Below are positions 1-9,202 of a stretch of 61,377 bases of DNA, piece after piece; the stretch's first letter is position 1, and every line of letters begins with the position of its first letter. Under the pieces are notes generated by a model, which saw only the letters and a list, made by a program, of their open reading frames with translations, had not been told where the DNA came from and searched no databases. This DNA is from Lachnospiraceae bacterium. Its GTDB lineage: Bacteria; Bacillota; Clostridia; Lachnospirales; Lachnospiraceae. The position numbers and the translations under genes were made by a program. Where the stretch lies: assembly GCA_910575605.1 (NCBI GenBank), contig CAJTEW010000019.1, forward strand, positions 1 to 61,377. Direction: 5' to 3'.

Positions 1-381
1 TTCCTTTCAGTGTTTGTGGGTTGGTAATAGTATTTACACAAAAAAGGGAGGTCATTGCTTTTTCTTATAAAAAAGTGATGTAATCCTTGAAAATATAAGG
101 TTTGTAATAAAAAACATAGGGGTAGATTTGACACTACCTTTGATTTTAAGGAGGAACGTTAAATGATTGAATATTTTATTTGACAGCAGAATCTTTATGA
201 AAATAAATGAAGGGTTTGGGTTCCTGCTTTTAGGCTTTTTCGTATTCTTCTATTTTATGAAAGAGGGAAAAGATGAAAGAGGATGAGGGCGTATTGCTAC
301 CCAGATAACGTGCACTTTACAGCGATATAGGAGGATACATATAATAAAGCAGCAACAAACTGGAATTTGGAGGAATTAAGT
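1..381. other. intergenic region with a 6-codon ORF behind a strong RBS
   Basis: No substantial gene is seen here. At 163-183 there is a tiny frame (MIEYFI, stop TGA) behind an ideal AAGGAGGA ribosome-binding site at 148-155, with a TTGACA-like box at about 127-132. It could be a leader peptide or the start of a gene cut off by rearrangement. The rest is AT-rich and featureless to my reading. Confidence 0.25.
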
Positions 382-1023
382 ATGGATGAAGGCAAAAGAA
401 AATTAACAGAAAAAGAATTGAAACGTAAAAATTACTTTGAAAAATTTAATTTTGAAATGCAGCAAAAAGGATATAAAGTGAAGAATAACATTATCAATAC
501 GCAACAAGCAAAGTATTTAAGTCCTTTAGTCATGCTTCCATTTATGGCTATAACATTTTGGATCTACGATAATGTGAATGGGTTTGATTTAGATTTAGAT
601 TTAGATAGTATTTCTTGGGAGGTTGTTGTAGCAGTACCTCTGCTTATTTTATGTCTATTTATGCTGCATGAGTTAATACATGGAATTACTTGGGGCTTTT
701 TTGCAAAAAATCATTTTCATTCGATTGATTTTGGAATTATTTGGAGTAGTTTTTCTCCATACTGCACTTGCTGCGAACCGTTGAGAAAGTGGCAATATTT
801 GTTAGGAACTGCTATGCCTACATTGGCTTTAGGAGGTGGGGGTGCAGTGGTTGCAGTGATGACAAATCAATTACTACTATTTTTTCTGGCAGAATACATG
901 ATTTTATCAGGTGGCGGAGATTTTCAGATTATACTGAAAGGCATGTTTTACCACACTGATAAGAAAGAAATTGTGTATTGCGACCATCCTTACGAATGTG
1001 GTTTTGTAGTTTTTGAGAAATAA
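382..1023 (+). CDS. DUF3267 family membrane metalloprotease-like protein
   Basis: A 213-aa membrane protein. Two hydrophobic segments precede an HELIHG motif (HExxH zincin signature) near residue 100, and a glycine-rich hydrophobic stretch follows at about 150-190. This layout matches DUF3267, a family regarded as putative integral-membrane zinc peptidases; the substrate is unknown. The ATG at 382 is chosen because GGAGG lies 8 nt upstream; an in-frame TTG at 367 overlaps that site and is less likely. The N-terminal 35 residues are highly charged and cytosolic in character. The gene stands alone between low-complexity DNA and a regulator pair, so context gives no function. The family assignment rests on HExxH plus topology. 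Confidence 0.7.
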   Translation: MDEGKRKLTEKELKRKNYFEKFNFEMQQKGYKVKNNIINTQQAKYLSPLVMLPFMAITFWIYDNVNGFDLDLDLDSISWEVVVAVPLLILCLFMLHELIHGITWGFFAKNHFHSIDFGIIWSSFSPYCTCCEPLRKWQYLLGTAMPTLALGGGGAVVAVMTNQLLLFFLAEYMILSGGGDFQIILKGMFYHTDKKEIVYCDHPYECGFVVFEK

Positions 1024-1244
1024 GAACTAACATTACAAATTTTTATTTGTAGAATAGAAGCCAAAAGAAAATTAAATAACCTCCGTACATACAGAACGGC
1101 ATACCAAGACAGGAAATCAAGAAAAGGTTTCCCGTTTGGCAAATCCGAAAGCTCTCCGTGGAGGGCGAGCAATGTAGGAGGGATTTTCGGACATTCAACA
1201 TAAAAAGAATGCTGATTGACAATCTTCTATCGGAGAGTTTGATG

Positions 1245-2198
1245 TCAATGATGAGGATTACCAATTTCATATATAGCAGCTATAGCATGTATTCTACGTT
1301 TCATTTCGGCACGAATATATAACGGTTCCAAGCACTCACACTTATTACCAAAACTAAGAAGAATATTATAATAATATTCATTTTCTATAAACGGAAAATC
1401 AACAATGTAATGTTCGTTGCCATTGGGAGAAAAGTGTTCATAAGTGCAATAATCAAGCACCCTATCCATGATTGATTTATGAATACGGATTTTTATTCTT
1501 GTTTGCATGGTTTGCAGAATTTCCTCAGAATTTAAAATCGGTTTTTGATAATCCCGCGGTGTAAAAATTTCCTCTTTCATTTGTAAGTTCGATATGCGGG
1601 ATAATCTGAATAAGCGGAAATCATTTCGTATATGGCAATATCCTTGAAAATACCAATGACCACTTTTAAAAACAAGCTGATACGGTTCAACTGTCCGTAC
1701 AGTTTTCTTTCCGTGATGAGCTATATATTCAAAGGAAACCAGTCTGAAATCTTGCAAAGCCGCTTTGATAATGTCTAAATATGATTGTATGTTTTGGTTG
1801 CCAATCCAAGAACTTAAATCTATACATATTTGGTTTACTTTTAATTCAATGTCATTTGATTTGTCGGCGGGGATAAAACTTTTGACTTTTGCAAGAGCGT
1901 TTATCAGTTCATTTCCCTGTATCATATCCGAAAGGCTTGAAAGCCCCATAAGGATAGCGGAAAGGTCAGCGGTCGAAAAAACATTTTTATCAATTTTGTA
2001 ATTCTGCATAATTTCAAAGCCGCCGCCCACTCCCGATATTGAGCGGATAGGAATACCTGCCATATTGATAGTGTCTATATCACGGTAAATTGTGCGGGGC
2101 GACACTTCAAACATATTCGCTAACTCCTGCGCTCCAATCCGCTCTTTATCAAGAAGCACCATAATAATACTAATACTAACGAGCCTGTCAATTTTCAT
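1245..2198 (-). CDS. WYL-domain helix-turn-helix transcriptional regulator (YafY-like)
   Basis: A 317-aa regulator. The N-terminal winged helix (about residues 5-60, with RIGAQELANMFEVSPRTIYR) is the HTH_11/DeoR-type domain that precedes WYL domains. The WYL core follows at about 140-220 (EPYQLVFKSGHWYFQGYC), then a C-terminal WCX-like extension. WYL domains bind ligands or nucleic acid and control the attached DNA-binding domain. The start at 2198 has GAGAGG upstream; a longer frame back to 2288 lacks a good site and would cross the promoter. It is divergent from the DJ-1/PfpI gene across about 120 bp, the usual arrangement for a local regulator and its target. Regulation of that neighbour is inferred. 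Confidence 0.85.
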   Translation of the reverse strand: MKIDRLVSISIIMVLLDKERIGAQELANMFEVSPRTIYRDIDTINMAGIPIRSISGVGGGFEIMQNYKIDKNVFSTADLSAILMGLSSLSDMIQGNELINALAKVKSFIPADKSNDIELKVNQICIDLSSWIGNQNIQSYLDIIKAALQDFRLVSFEYIAHHGKKTVRTVEPYQLVFKSGHWYFQGYCHIRNDFRLFRLSRISNLQMKEEIFTPRDYQKPILNSEEILQTMQTRIKIRIHKSIMDRVLDYCTYEHFSPNGNEHYIVDFPFIENEYYYNILLSFGNKCECLEPLYIRAEMKRRIHAIAAIYEIGNPHH

Positions 2199-2228
2199 CT
2201 GATAGCCGCCTCTCAAAAATTCTGTTAC

Positions 2229-2257
2229 CCTATATGTTATTGCCATAATGCTGTCAA
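2229..2257 (-). promoter_or_regulatory. sigma-A type promoter for the WYL regulator
   Basis: On the minus strand TTGACA (2257-2252) and TATAGG (2234-2229) are separated by exactly 17 nt, just upstream of the regulator start at 2198. The divergent gene must be transcribed from the same interval, so a regulator bound here could control both. Confidence 0.6.
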
Positions 2258-2319
2258 CAATTACATGATACAATAAAAAAGCAAACAAATCAAATGTACA
2301 ATGAAAACGGGGGAAACTT

Positions 2320-2958
2320 ATGTTTACAATCTATGTTTATGTTCTTGACACTTTAGCTGACTGGGAATTAGGCTATATTACTTCGGAGTTACATTCTGGG
2401 CGATTTTTCAAAAAGGACGCTGAAGGTGTATCTCTTAAAACAGTCAGTTATTCTAAAGAGCCAATCCATACAATGGGAGGGCTAACGGTTATACCTGATT
2501 GTTTGATTGATGATATTGCTGTAAAAGAAACAAGTGTATTGTTGCTACCGGGTGCAGATACATGGAGTGACCCGAAGCATAGCGCAATTATCAAACAAGC
2601 GAGTGAACTTCTCTCTTTAGGAGCTATCGTTGGAGCAATTTGTGGCGCTACTGTTGCGCTTGCTAATTTCGGATTGTTAGATAATCGGCGGCATACCAGT
2701 AACGGACGGGGATTTCTTGAAATGTTTTCACCTGCTTATAAAGGACAGGATTTATATGTAGACAAGCCATCAGTAGCAGATAATAACCTCATTACCGCAA
2801 ACCCTACGGGTGCTTTGCTGTGGGCAAAACAAATTATTGAGCATTTAGGTGTTTTTCAAGCAAATACACTGGAATTTTGGTATGAATATTTTAGTACTGG
2901 AAAAGCAGAATCTTTCTTTGCCCTCATGCAAACAGTAGCACCTAACAATGGAAAGTAA
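2320..2958 (+). CDS. DJ-1/PfpI family protein (type 1 glutamine amidotransferase fold)
   Basis: A 212-aa protein of the DJ-1/PfpI superfamily. A nucleophile-elbow cysteine sits in GAICGATVALA at about residues 107-117, followed by HTSNG, and an acidic residue occurs in the first beta-alpha unit (DWELGY near residue 10). Members are variously proteases, amidases, glyoxalase-like deglycases or stress-response chaperones, so the exact reaction cannot be read here. The start has GGGGGAAA upstream. The gene is divergent from the WYL regulator, suggesting an inducible pair. Length is normal for the family and the frame is intact. Confidence 0.8.
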   Translation: MFTIYVYVLDTLADWELGYITSELHSGRFFKKDAEGVSLKTVSYSKEPIHTMGGLTVIPDCLIDDIAVKETSVLLLPGADTWSDPKHSAIIKQASELLSLGAIVGAICGATVALANFGLLDNRRHTSNGRGFLEMFSPAYKGQDLYVDKPSVADNNLITANPTGALLWAKQIIEHLGVFQANTLEFWYEYFSTGKAESFFALMQTVAPNNGK

Positions 2959-3042
2959 TACATCATCAATAATATTTAATAGGCGGTTAAAGGTGATGTA
3001 TGCTCTAAATGACTTCTTAATCACGGGATTTTCTCATGGTTA

Positions 3043-3216
3043 GTGAAGGACCTGAAACTGGAAGAAATCAAGAACCCGCCAGACCTTTCCCACGCAAGGA
3101 TTTATGATCGCATACTGGAACGGTGTGCGCTGGTTCTCTTTTCTGGTAAGAATTTTTGGGAGGAAGGAGCCAGGGCGACCAAAGCGGCGGCGAAGGAGAT
3201 TGTGAGTAAAGAATAA
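3043..3216 (+). pseudogene. C-terminal remnant of an unidentified gene
   Basis: An in-frame stretch of 57 codons (from GTG, reading VKDLKLEEIKNPPDLSHARI and on to IVSKE, stop TAA) looks protein-like, but it has no ribosome-binding site and no identifiable domain. It sits directly before the TnpW-like gene, so it may be the tail of a mobile-element gene left after a deletion. Function unknown. Confidence 0.3.
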
Positions 3217-3246
3217 CAAAGTTTGATTTCAAGAAAAGGAGAATTT

Positions 3247-3429
3247 ATGGGCAGCGAGAAAATCACAGAGGAGACTATCACCACAGCACCGGCTAAGAAC
3301 GCTCCCGCACTGGTGAAGAAGATTGGCCGGACTACCTACATTGTGCGGGTTTACTTTAGCAAGACGAGCAAGGAAACCATGAGCGACAAAATCAAGCGTA
3401 TGCTGAAAAATGAGATACAGCAGATGTGA
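3247..3429 (+). CDS. TnpW-like transposon-encoded small protein
   Basis: A 60-aa protein with the pattern IGRTTYIVRVYFSKTSKETM followed by a basic helix and an IQQM end. This matches the small TnpW-type proteins carried by Tn4451-like and other clostridial serine-recombinase elements; their role is not established. The start at 3247 follows AAGGAG. No recombinase accompanies it here, so it is probably a relic of an excised or eroded element. Assignment is from remembered family similarity. Confidence 0.6.
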   Translation: MGSEKITEETITTAPAKNAPALVKKIGRTTYIVRVYFSKTSKETMSDKIKRMLKNEIQQM

Positions 3430-3507
3430 AAAAACGACAACGGCAAGAAGCCGGGATTCAGAAATACGCTGGCTCCCGGCTTGTAAAATCAGGAGGTTTA
3501 TGGTAGT

Positions 3508-4350
3508 ATGGAGATACGAAAACGGAAGGGAAAGCAGGTGGGAAGATTGACAGTGACGGAACAGATAGACCAGAAACATCAGGAAGATTTACAGAGGCTA
3601 AGAGGCTTTCGCCTGCTTGATGATGATTTCCTCACAAAGTGTTTTGAGGGAGATACGGCAAGCATAGAACTGATATTGCGGATTGTACTGGAAAAACCGG
3701 ATTTAAAGGTGCTGGATGTCCGTACCCAGGTATTTGTGGAAAACCTGCTGAACCGTTCAGTGAGGTTGGATGTCCTGGCTACGGACAGCACAGGGGTAAA
3801 ATTGAATGTGGAAGTACAGCGTTCCGACAAAGGAGCCGGGAGAAAAAGAGCAAGGTACAACTCAAGCATGATGGACGCAAACCTTCTGAAGAAAGGCGAG
3901 GACTTCGACAAGCTGCCGGAAACGTGGGTAATCTTTATCACAGAGAATGACGTAATGGGAAAAGGGTTGCCGCTCTATCCGATTGAGCGGTGCTTTTTAG
4001 GAACCGGGGAAAGATTTGAGGACGGTTCGCACATACTGTATGTAAATGGCGCTTACCGTGGAGATACGCCAATCGGGAAGTTAATGCATGACTTCTCCTG
4101 CACAGACGCAGCAGACATGTACTATGGGACACTGGCAGACAGGGTGAGATTTTTCAAAGAGAGTAAGGAGGGAATCGAGATTATGTGCCGGGCTATGGAA
4201 GATATGAGGAATCAGACATTGAAAGAAGGAATGAAAGAGGTTGCGCTCCGTATGTTGGCGGCTGGCAAATATGCTTTAGAGGAAATCGTTAATATTTCAG
4301 GACTTTCCCTTGAGGAAGTCAAACAACTGAAAGCTGATAGAAACGCATAG
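3508..4350 (+). CDS. Rpn family PD-(D/E)XK nuclease / putative transposase
   Basis: A 280-aa protein. The N-terminal half has the Rpn/PDDEXK_2 pattern: FLTKCFEGD, then VRLDVLATDSTG with an aspartate, then LNVEVQRSD supplying E-x-Q. This is the nuclease core of Rpn (recombination-promoting nuclease) proteins. The C-terminus ends in repeated short helices (LKEGMKEVALRMLAAGKYAL) typical of this family's variable tail. Rpn proteins cut DNA and promote RecA-independent recombination in E. coli; whether this copy is active or a domesticated transposase is unknown. AGGAGG lies upstream and a strong terminator follows. A second, divergent family member is at 34517-35503. Confidence 0.75.
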   Translation: MEIRKRKGKQVGRLTVTEQIDQKHQEDLQRLRGFRLLDDDFLTKCFEGDTASIELILRIVLEKPDLKVLDVRTQVFVENLLNRSVRLDVLATDSTGVKLNVEVQRSDKGAGRKRARYNSSMMDANLLKKGEDFDKLPETWVIFITENDVMGKGLPLYPIERCFLGTGERFEDGSHILYVNGAYRGDTPIGKLMHDFSCTDAADMYYGTLADRVRFFKESKEGIEIMCRAMEDMRNQTLKEGMKEVALRMLAAGKYALEEIVNISGLSLEEVKQLKADRNA

Positions 4351-4358
4351 ACAGAATT

Positions 4359-4400
4359 ATAAAGCCAGAAATCTAAAAAACAGATTCCTGGCTTTATTTT
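4359..4400. terminator. bidirectional intrinsic terminator
   Basis: Sixteen-base arms (4359-4374 and 4382-4397, one mismatch) with flanking T-rich or A-rich ends. The hairpin lies between the Rpn gene (plus) and the degenerate ATPase gene (minus), so it can serve both converging transcripts. Confidence 0.75.
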
Positions 4401-4401
4401 A

Positions 4402-5716
4402 TCACTCTACCCTAATTTTGCCACCACAATAGGGACACGCATTACTATTCCAGGCAGCTGTCATTTCTGTTATGGAGATATTTCCACCACAAGATACACA
4501 AGGAAAAATTTCTCCTGACTGAATTTTGATATGATTAATAATAGTAGTTGGATTATAAATATATCGACGAACTCTATTGTGTATAGTGTCATAATCAGTT
4601 ATAAACTGTATCTTTTTTTGGCTTGAGTAAATCATATATTGACGAATAATTGAGAGCATATATTGATAATTTGCTCTCTATTGATGTTTCTTTTGCTGGA
4701 ACATTCTTTTTCCTTAAATGTAATAAACGATGATAAATTAAATCCGAAAATTCCGGCATAGAAATAGCGTCAATATTGGCGCGCTTTTCCTCTATGGCTA
4801 AATGGCTGGATTTTTTAGATATACAAAATGTCTCTAAATCATTCCATGTTTTTAATATCGAAGGGCTATTATTTATATTGCTTATTTTCTTTTCGCCATT
4901 ATTTTTAATTGCTGAAATTACCATATCTGCGCTAATATATTGATACGGTCGTCCTGGAGATAATTGACTTGTTCTATAAGCGCGAAATTCAGACCAACAT
5001 TTAAGTAACATTGTCCCAAAATCGCGAGAATTTCCCATACTGGCAAGAACAAGTTTTTCAAAATTTTTATTGTTATTGAACATGAATTTTAGAAACACCA
5101 AAGTAATATGCTAAACGTTTATTTACAAATTCTTTAAAATAATTAAGGCATAGTTCACGATCCTTACTTGAGTTTTCAAAAATCAAGTTCTCAATTGTAT
5201 TTGTATTTAAAAAAGATAAATAGGTGTTATTTTTTGTTAACTGTTCTTTAGTTTCTTCAAGATATTTGGCTGACCAATCTGCGCTTAATTCGGTTCCAGT
5301 TAAATTTAATTTTGTATGTAGTGCTTCTGCTAACTCTATTAAGTCATGTAGCTCATTTGTTATATTAGATGTTCCTACTGATAATTCACTAAATTCGGAG
5401 TTCCCATTACGAACAACTTCTTTAAATTTTATCAATTTAATAATTGCGGATTGCATATTCTGAATAAGAATTTTTTTATCACGATTAAAAAATCGAAAAA
5501 GCGTTGAATAAGGTTATCTTCTTTAAATTGCTCTAAAATATTTATTAACTTTTTTGAAATTTCATTATATAAAAACACACTAAAAACACGATTAAATAAT
5601 TCCTGATCAAACTTTTCAGGCATAGTAAGCCTTTTAACATTCAAATAGACGCAAAATATTCCATTAGCCTTTCCAACAAAACAATTTTCATTGATTTCGT
5701 GACGGGCAAGAAGCAT
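4402..5716 (-). pseudogene. degenerate AAA ATPase (ORC/Cdc6-like) with C-terminal zinc ribbon
   Basis: Four consecutive minus-strand pieces in frames 1, 2, 1 and 0 read as one protein once three single-base homopolymer changes are undone: T6 near 5490 needs one more T, A4 near 5085 needs one less, A7 near 4620 needs one less. The combined product starts at SGTHLMLLARHEINEN, which looks like the remains of a GxGKTHLL Walker A region. It continues through a winged-helix-like part (SMGNSRDFGTML) and ends in a zinc ribbon (CVSCGG...CPYCGGK). The N-terminus is lost where a truncated ISL3 transposase abuts at about 5716. An ORC/Cdc6-type NTPase is my best reading, not certain. The gene is clearly dead unless the frameshifts are sequencing errors. 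Confidence 0.45.
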
Positions 5717-5717
5717 T

Positions 5718-7112
5718 AAATGCGTTCCGGACTGTACATTTACCACTTTCGCAGAGCGTTTTGATTTTTTAGAGCAGAACGGTAAAAAGACAAAACGTCT
5801 TATTGACAAGATTATAGACATATCATTGAATACCAGTTCTGTTGCAGCATCAAGGACATTAAAGGACGGGATTGCAGAGGTCGGGAAAAGCACCATCTGC
5901 AATCTCTTAAAAAAAGAGATACCGCTCCCTGAAAAACGTTCCATAACAAAAGTGTGTATTGATGATTTCGCATTCAGAAAAAGACAGACTTATGGCACTA
6001 TCATGGTGGACATTGATACACACCGTGTGGTAGACCTGCTTGCATCCCGTGAGGTGGAAGATGTGGCGGAATGGCTTAGAAGCTACCCGAATATCCGAAT
6101 CGTATCACGAGACGGCTCTGTTTCCTATAAAAGCGCCATTGAACAGGCAGGGATGGACATACAGCAGGTAAGTGACCGTTTCCATCTTCTCAAGGGCCTT
6201 ACGGATGCCGCAAGAAAATTCATATCACGCCTGCTTTCGGCAAGCTTTACGCTCCCCACAGAAGCATCTCATTATGACGGGAAGCTCACCGGGGATTACT
6301 GGGATAAATCCATTAAGGAAGATTCCCCTACCGCAGAACATAATGCAAATGTGGAAAAGAAGATGAAAGTGGAGAAACAGGTGCGGGAACTAAGAAAACA
6401 GGGATTCAACAAAGGGGAGATTGCCGGGCTGGCGGGCATCAACAGGGCAACCGTGGCAAAATACTTGAAAGAGGATTTTAACCCGGCAAACTCTTATTAT
6501 AACACTACCATTCCAAGTAAAATAAAGCCCTATGCAGAAGCCATAAAAACGATGCTGTCAGAAGGAAAGACATTTAAGCAGATAGGCATTATCATCTATG
6601 AAAAAGGATATGCCGGGTCGGATGCCGCGATCCGTATGTTTGCCACAAGGGAGCGCAAGATCATGAAGGAAACTGCCCGGCAAGGGGTCTCCGGTGAAAA
6701 GATTGAGCGAAAATGGCTGGTCAGCCTGTTGTACCGGCCGATTGACAAGATTTCATCTATCAGCGCGGAGCAGCTCGACCGAATTATAGGGGAATATCCA
6801 GTCATAGGGCGTGTTTATGATGCTGTGTCAGGCTTTAAACAGACATTGTCAGGCAAAAAAGAATCTGAACTTGATAAATGGCTGGAAGAGACGGACTCCC
6901 TGGAAATAGATGAATTAAGCAGTTTTACAAACGGGATCCGGAGGGATATTGCGGCAGTAAAAAATGCAATTTTGCTTGATCATAATAATGGGCTTGCGGA
7001 GGGAAGCGTAAATAAGCTAAAGGTTGTCAAAAGGATCATGTATGGTCGCAACAGCTTTGAGATGCTGAAAGGAAAGCTGTTGCGGCTTGAGTTAAAACGC
7101 AAAATCAACTAA
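5718..7112 (+). pseudogene. ISL3-family transposase, N-terminally truncated
   Basis: An open frame of 464 codons that enters in the middle of the N-terminal zinc-finger region (KCVPDCTFTTFAERFDF) with no start codon. It continues through the DDE transposase_ISL3 core: IDDFAFRKRQTYGTI, then VSRDGSVSYKSAI, then the FHLLKGL region and the LAEGSVNKLKVVKRIMYGR end. An insert near residues 210-240 resembles an HTH. Full ISL3 transposases also carry the first CxxC pair, missing here. The 5' edge coincides with the broken Walker A region of the opposite-strand ATPase gene at about 5716, so a deletion or illegitimate join removed the left end of the insertion sequence. The frame is otherwise intact but non-autonomous. 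Confidence 0.85.
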
Positions 7113-7151
7113 CTTTGGAAAGATTCAAAAAGTCCTTTACAAAACGTCACT

Positions 7152-7184
7152 GGGAGGACAGTAAAATACTGCCTCCCCTTTTTA
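7152..7184 (+). terminator. intrinsic terminator after the ISL3 transposase
   Basis: A GGGAGG...CCTCCC stem with a short A-rich loop, followed by CTTTTT, 40 bp after the transposase stop. Confidence 0.7.
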
Positions 7185-7591
7185 GTATAAATGTTTTACA
7201 AACCATACAATGCCCTACTTTATTTCAAGAGAGGGATAACTTTTACTTTGGATGTACTGTTTCACTAATTCTATTATTCTTTCGTCGGCAAGGTAGAGTT
7301 ACCCGACACATAAAGCCCGGCCTGTCCGGCAGTCAGCCGGGTAGGGAACGACAAAACTTTTTACACTTCTTTTACTTCTTTATCTCACATGAGCAAATAC
7401 ATATAGCTTGATTTACTAACTATAATGGCAGTAATACACGATAATTTATTGTAAAGGATACATACAAATGTTAGAATAAAAGCATTAGCAAGCAATGTTG
7501 TATGAGGGTACTCACAAGATGAAACTCATTTTACTTACCAAGTCCTTGTTTTATATCGAAGATGCAAACAGACAATTTGGAGGAAAATAAA
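7185..7591. other. intergenic region upstream of the type I RM operon
   Basis: About 400 bp with no convincing gene. A CCCGGC...GCCGGG hairpin at about 7315-7342, followed by an A/T-rich run ending in CTTTTT, may be another terminator. The AT-rich 150 bp before hsdM probably hold its promoter, but I see no clean -35/-10 pair. Confidence 0.3.
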
Positions 7592-9202
7592 ATGGCAGAA
7601 TCAGAAAATGGTAAAGAGCTAATCAGTGTATTGTGGAGTGGTGCAGATATACTCCGTTCAAAAATGGATGCAAATGAGTATAAGGATTATTTGTTAGGCA
7701 TTGTGTTCTATAAATACTTATCAGATTCTTTTTTGATCAAGACTTATGATTTGCTTTATGACGAAAAGCCAGAATCACTACGAACCGCACTGGAAGCTTA
7801 TGAGGAAGCACTGAAAGAGGATAGTGCTGAAGAATTGAAAGAACAGATTAAAGCAGAATGTCATTATGTGATTGAACCCCAATTGACTTACACACGCTTT
7901 GCAGATAAAGCAAGGAATAACTCATTCAACCGTGAACAGCTGCAAAAAGCATTTAACAATATTGAACAGAGCGACCCATTATTTGCAGACTTGTTTACAG
8001 ATATTGATCTATACTCTAATCGTTTGGGAACAGGAGATCAGAAACAAAGTGATACGATTTCAAGCCTAATTAAAGAGATTGATAAGGCGGATCTGCTGAA
8101 TTCAGATTCAGATGTACTTGGAAATGCATATGAGTATCTGATTGGTCAGTTTGCTTCTGAAACAGGTAAAAAAGCAGGAGAATTCTATACGCCGCAGGCC
8201 GTATCCAAAATCTTGACAAAAATAGCTATTGCCGGACAAAAAACTAAGAGAGGGCTGTCGGTATATGATCCGTGTATGGGTTCTGGTTCACTTCTTTTAA
8301 ATGCAAAGAAATATGCTGCGGAACCAGGATACATCAAATATTATGGACAGGAGATGATGACATCTACATACAATCTTGCAAGAATGAACATGTTTTTACA
8401 TGGAATTGTTCCGGAGAATCAAATTCTTCGTAATGGAGATACTTTGGATGGAGATTGGCCTACAGGAGAGGAGACAAATTTTGATATGGTTCTTATGAAT
8501 CCTCCTTACTCCGCAAAATGGAGTGCGGCGGCTGGTTTTTTACAGGACGAGAGATTTAGTGACTATGGGGTATTAGCGCCTAAATCAAAGGCAGATTATG
8601 CTTTCCTGCTGCATGGTTTGTATCATCTGAAAAATAATGGAACTATGGCGATCGTATTGCCTCATGGTGTTTTATTCAGAGGGGCAGCGGAAGGGAAAAT
8701 AAGAGAAAAATTACTCCGGGCAAGTAATATTTACGCAGTAATCGGTCTCCCGGCGAATTTGTTCTATAACACATCTATTCCTACCTGTATTGTTGTGTTA
8801 AAGAAACATAGAGAAGGACGAGATGTATTGTTTATAGATGCATCCCGAAAGTTCGAAAAAGGTAAGAAGCAGAATGTTATGACGGATGAACATATAGATT
8901 CGGTTATTGAATTATATGGTAAGAGGGGGACGGTAGATAAAGAATCATATCTTGCAAGCTTTGAAGATATAGAGAAGAATGACTTTAATCTTAATATTCC
9001 AAGATATGTGGATAATTTTGAGAAAGAGGAAGAGATAGATTTGAATGCTCTTTTGGATGAAATGAAGAAGACGGATGAAGAAACCGCGCAGGTTCAGGGA
9101 GAATTTGTAACACTTCTTAAAAATTTGACTTCTTCAGATGAAGCAGTTATGTCTTCATTAAATGATCTTATCGGATTGATTGAGGGGGATTGCTGTGAGT
9201 AA
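7592..9202 (+). CDS. hsdM: type I restriction-modification system methyltransferase subunit HsdM
   Basis: A 536-aa N6-adenine DNA methyltransferase. The N-terminal HsdM_N helical domain covers about residues 10-150. The catalytic domain follows: FYTPQAVSKIL, AdoMet-binding motif I DPCMGSGSLLL near residue 225, and catalytic motif IV NPPYS near residue 303. It forms the M2S1 methylase with HsdS and the full nuclease with HsdR. The start at 7592 has GGAGG 8 nt upstream, whereas the frame's earlier ATG at 7562 has none. The stop overlaps the hsdS GTG start by 8 nt, consistent with translational coupling. Confidence 0.95.
   Translation: MAESENGKELISVLWSGADILRSKMDANEYKDYLLGIVFYKYLSDSFLIKTYDLLYDEKPESLRTALEAYEEALKEDSAEELKEQIKAECHYVIEPQLTYTRFADKARNNSFNREQLQKAFNNIEQSDPLFADLFTDIDLYSNRLGTGDQKQSDTISSLIKEIDKADLLNSDSDVLGNAYEYLIGQFASETGKKAGEFYTPQAVSKILTKIAIAGQKTKRGLSVYDPCMGSGSLLLNAKKYAAEPGYIKYYGQEMMTSTYNLARMNMFLHGIVPENQILRNGDTLDGDWPTGEETNFDMVLMNPPYSAKWSAAAGFLQDERFSDYGVLAPKSKADYAFLLHGLYHLKNNGTMAIVLPHGVLFRGAAEGKIREKLLRASNIYAVIGLPANLFYNTSIPTCIVVLKKHREGRDVLFIDASRKFEKGKKQNVMTDEHIDSVIELYGKRGTVDKESYLASFEDIEKNDFNLNIPRYVDNFEKEEEIDLNALLDEMKKTDEETAQVQGEFVTLLKNLTSSDEAVMSSLNDLIGLIEGDCCE

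Noticed and set aside
7115-7411. 98-codon frame after the ISL3 transposase
   Set aside because: It runs through a terminator hairpin, has no ribosome-binding site and no domain-like composition.
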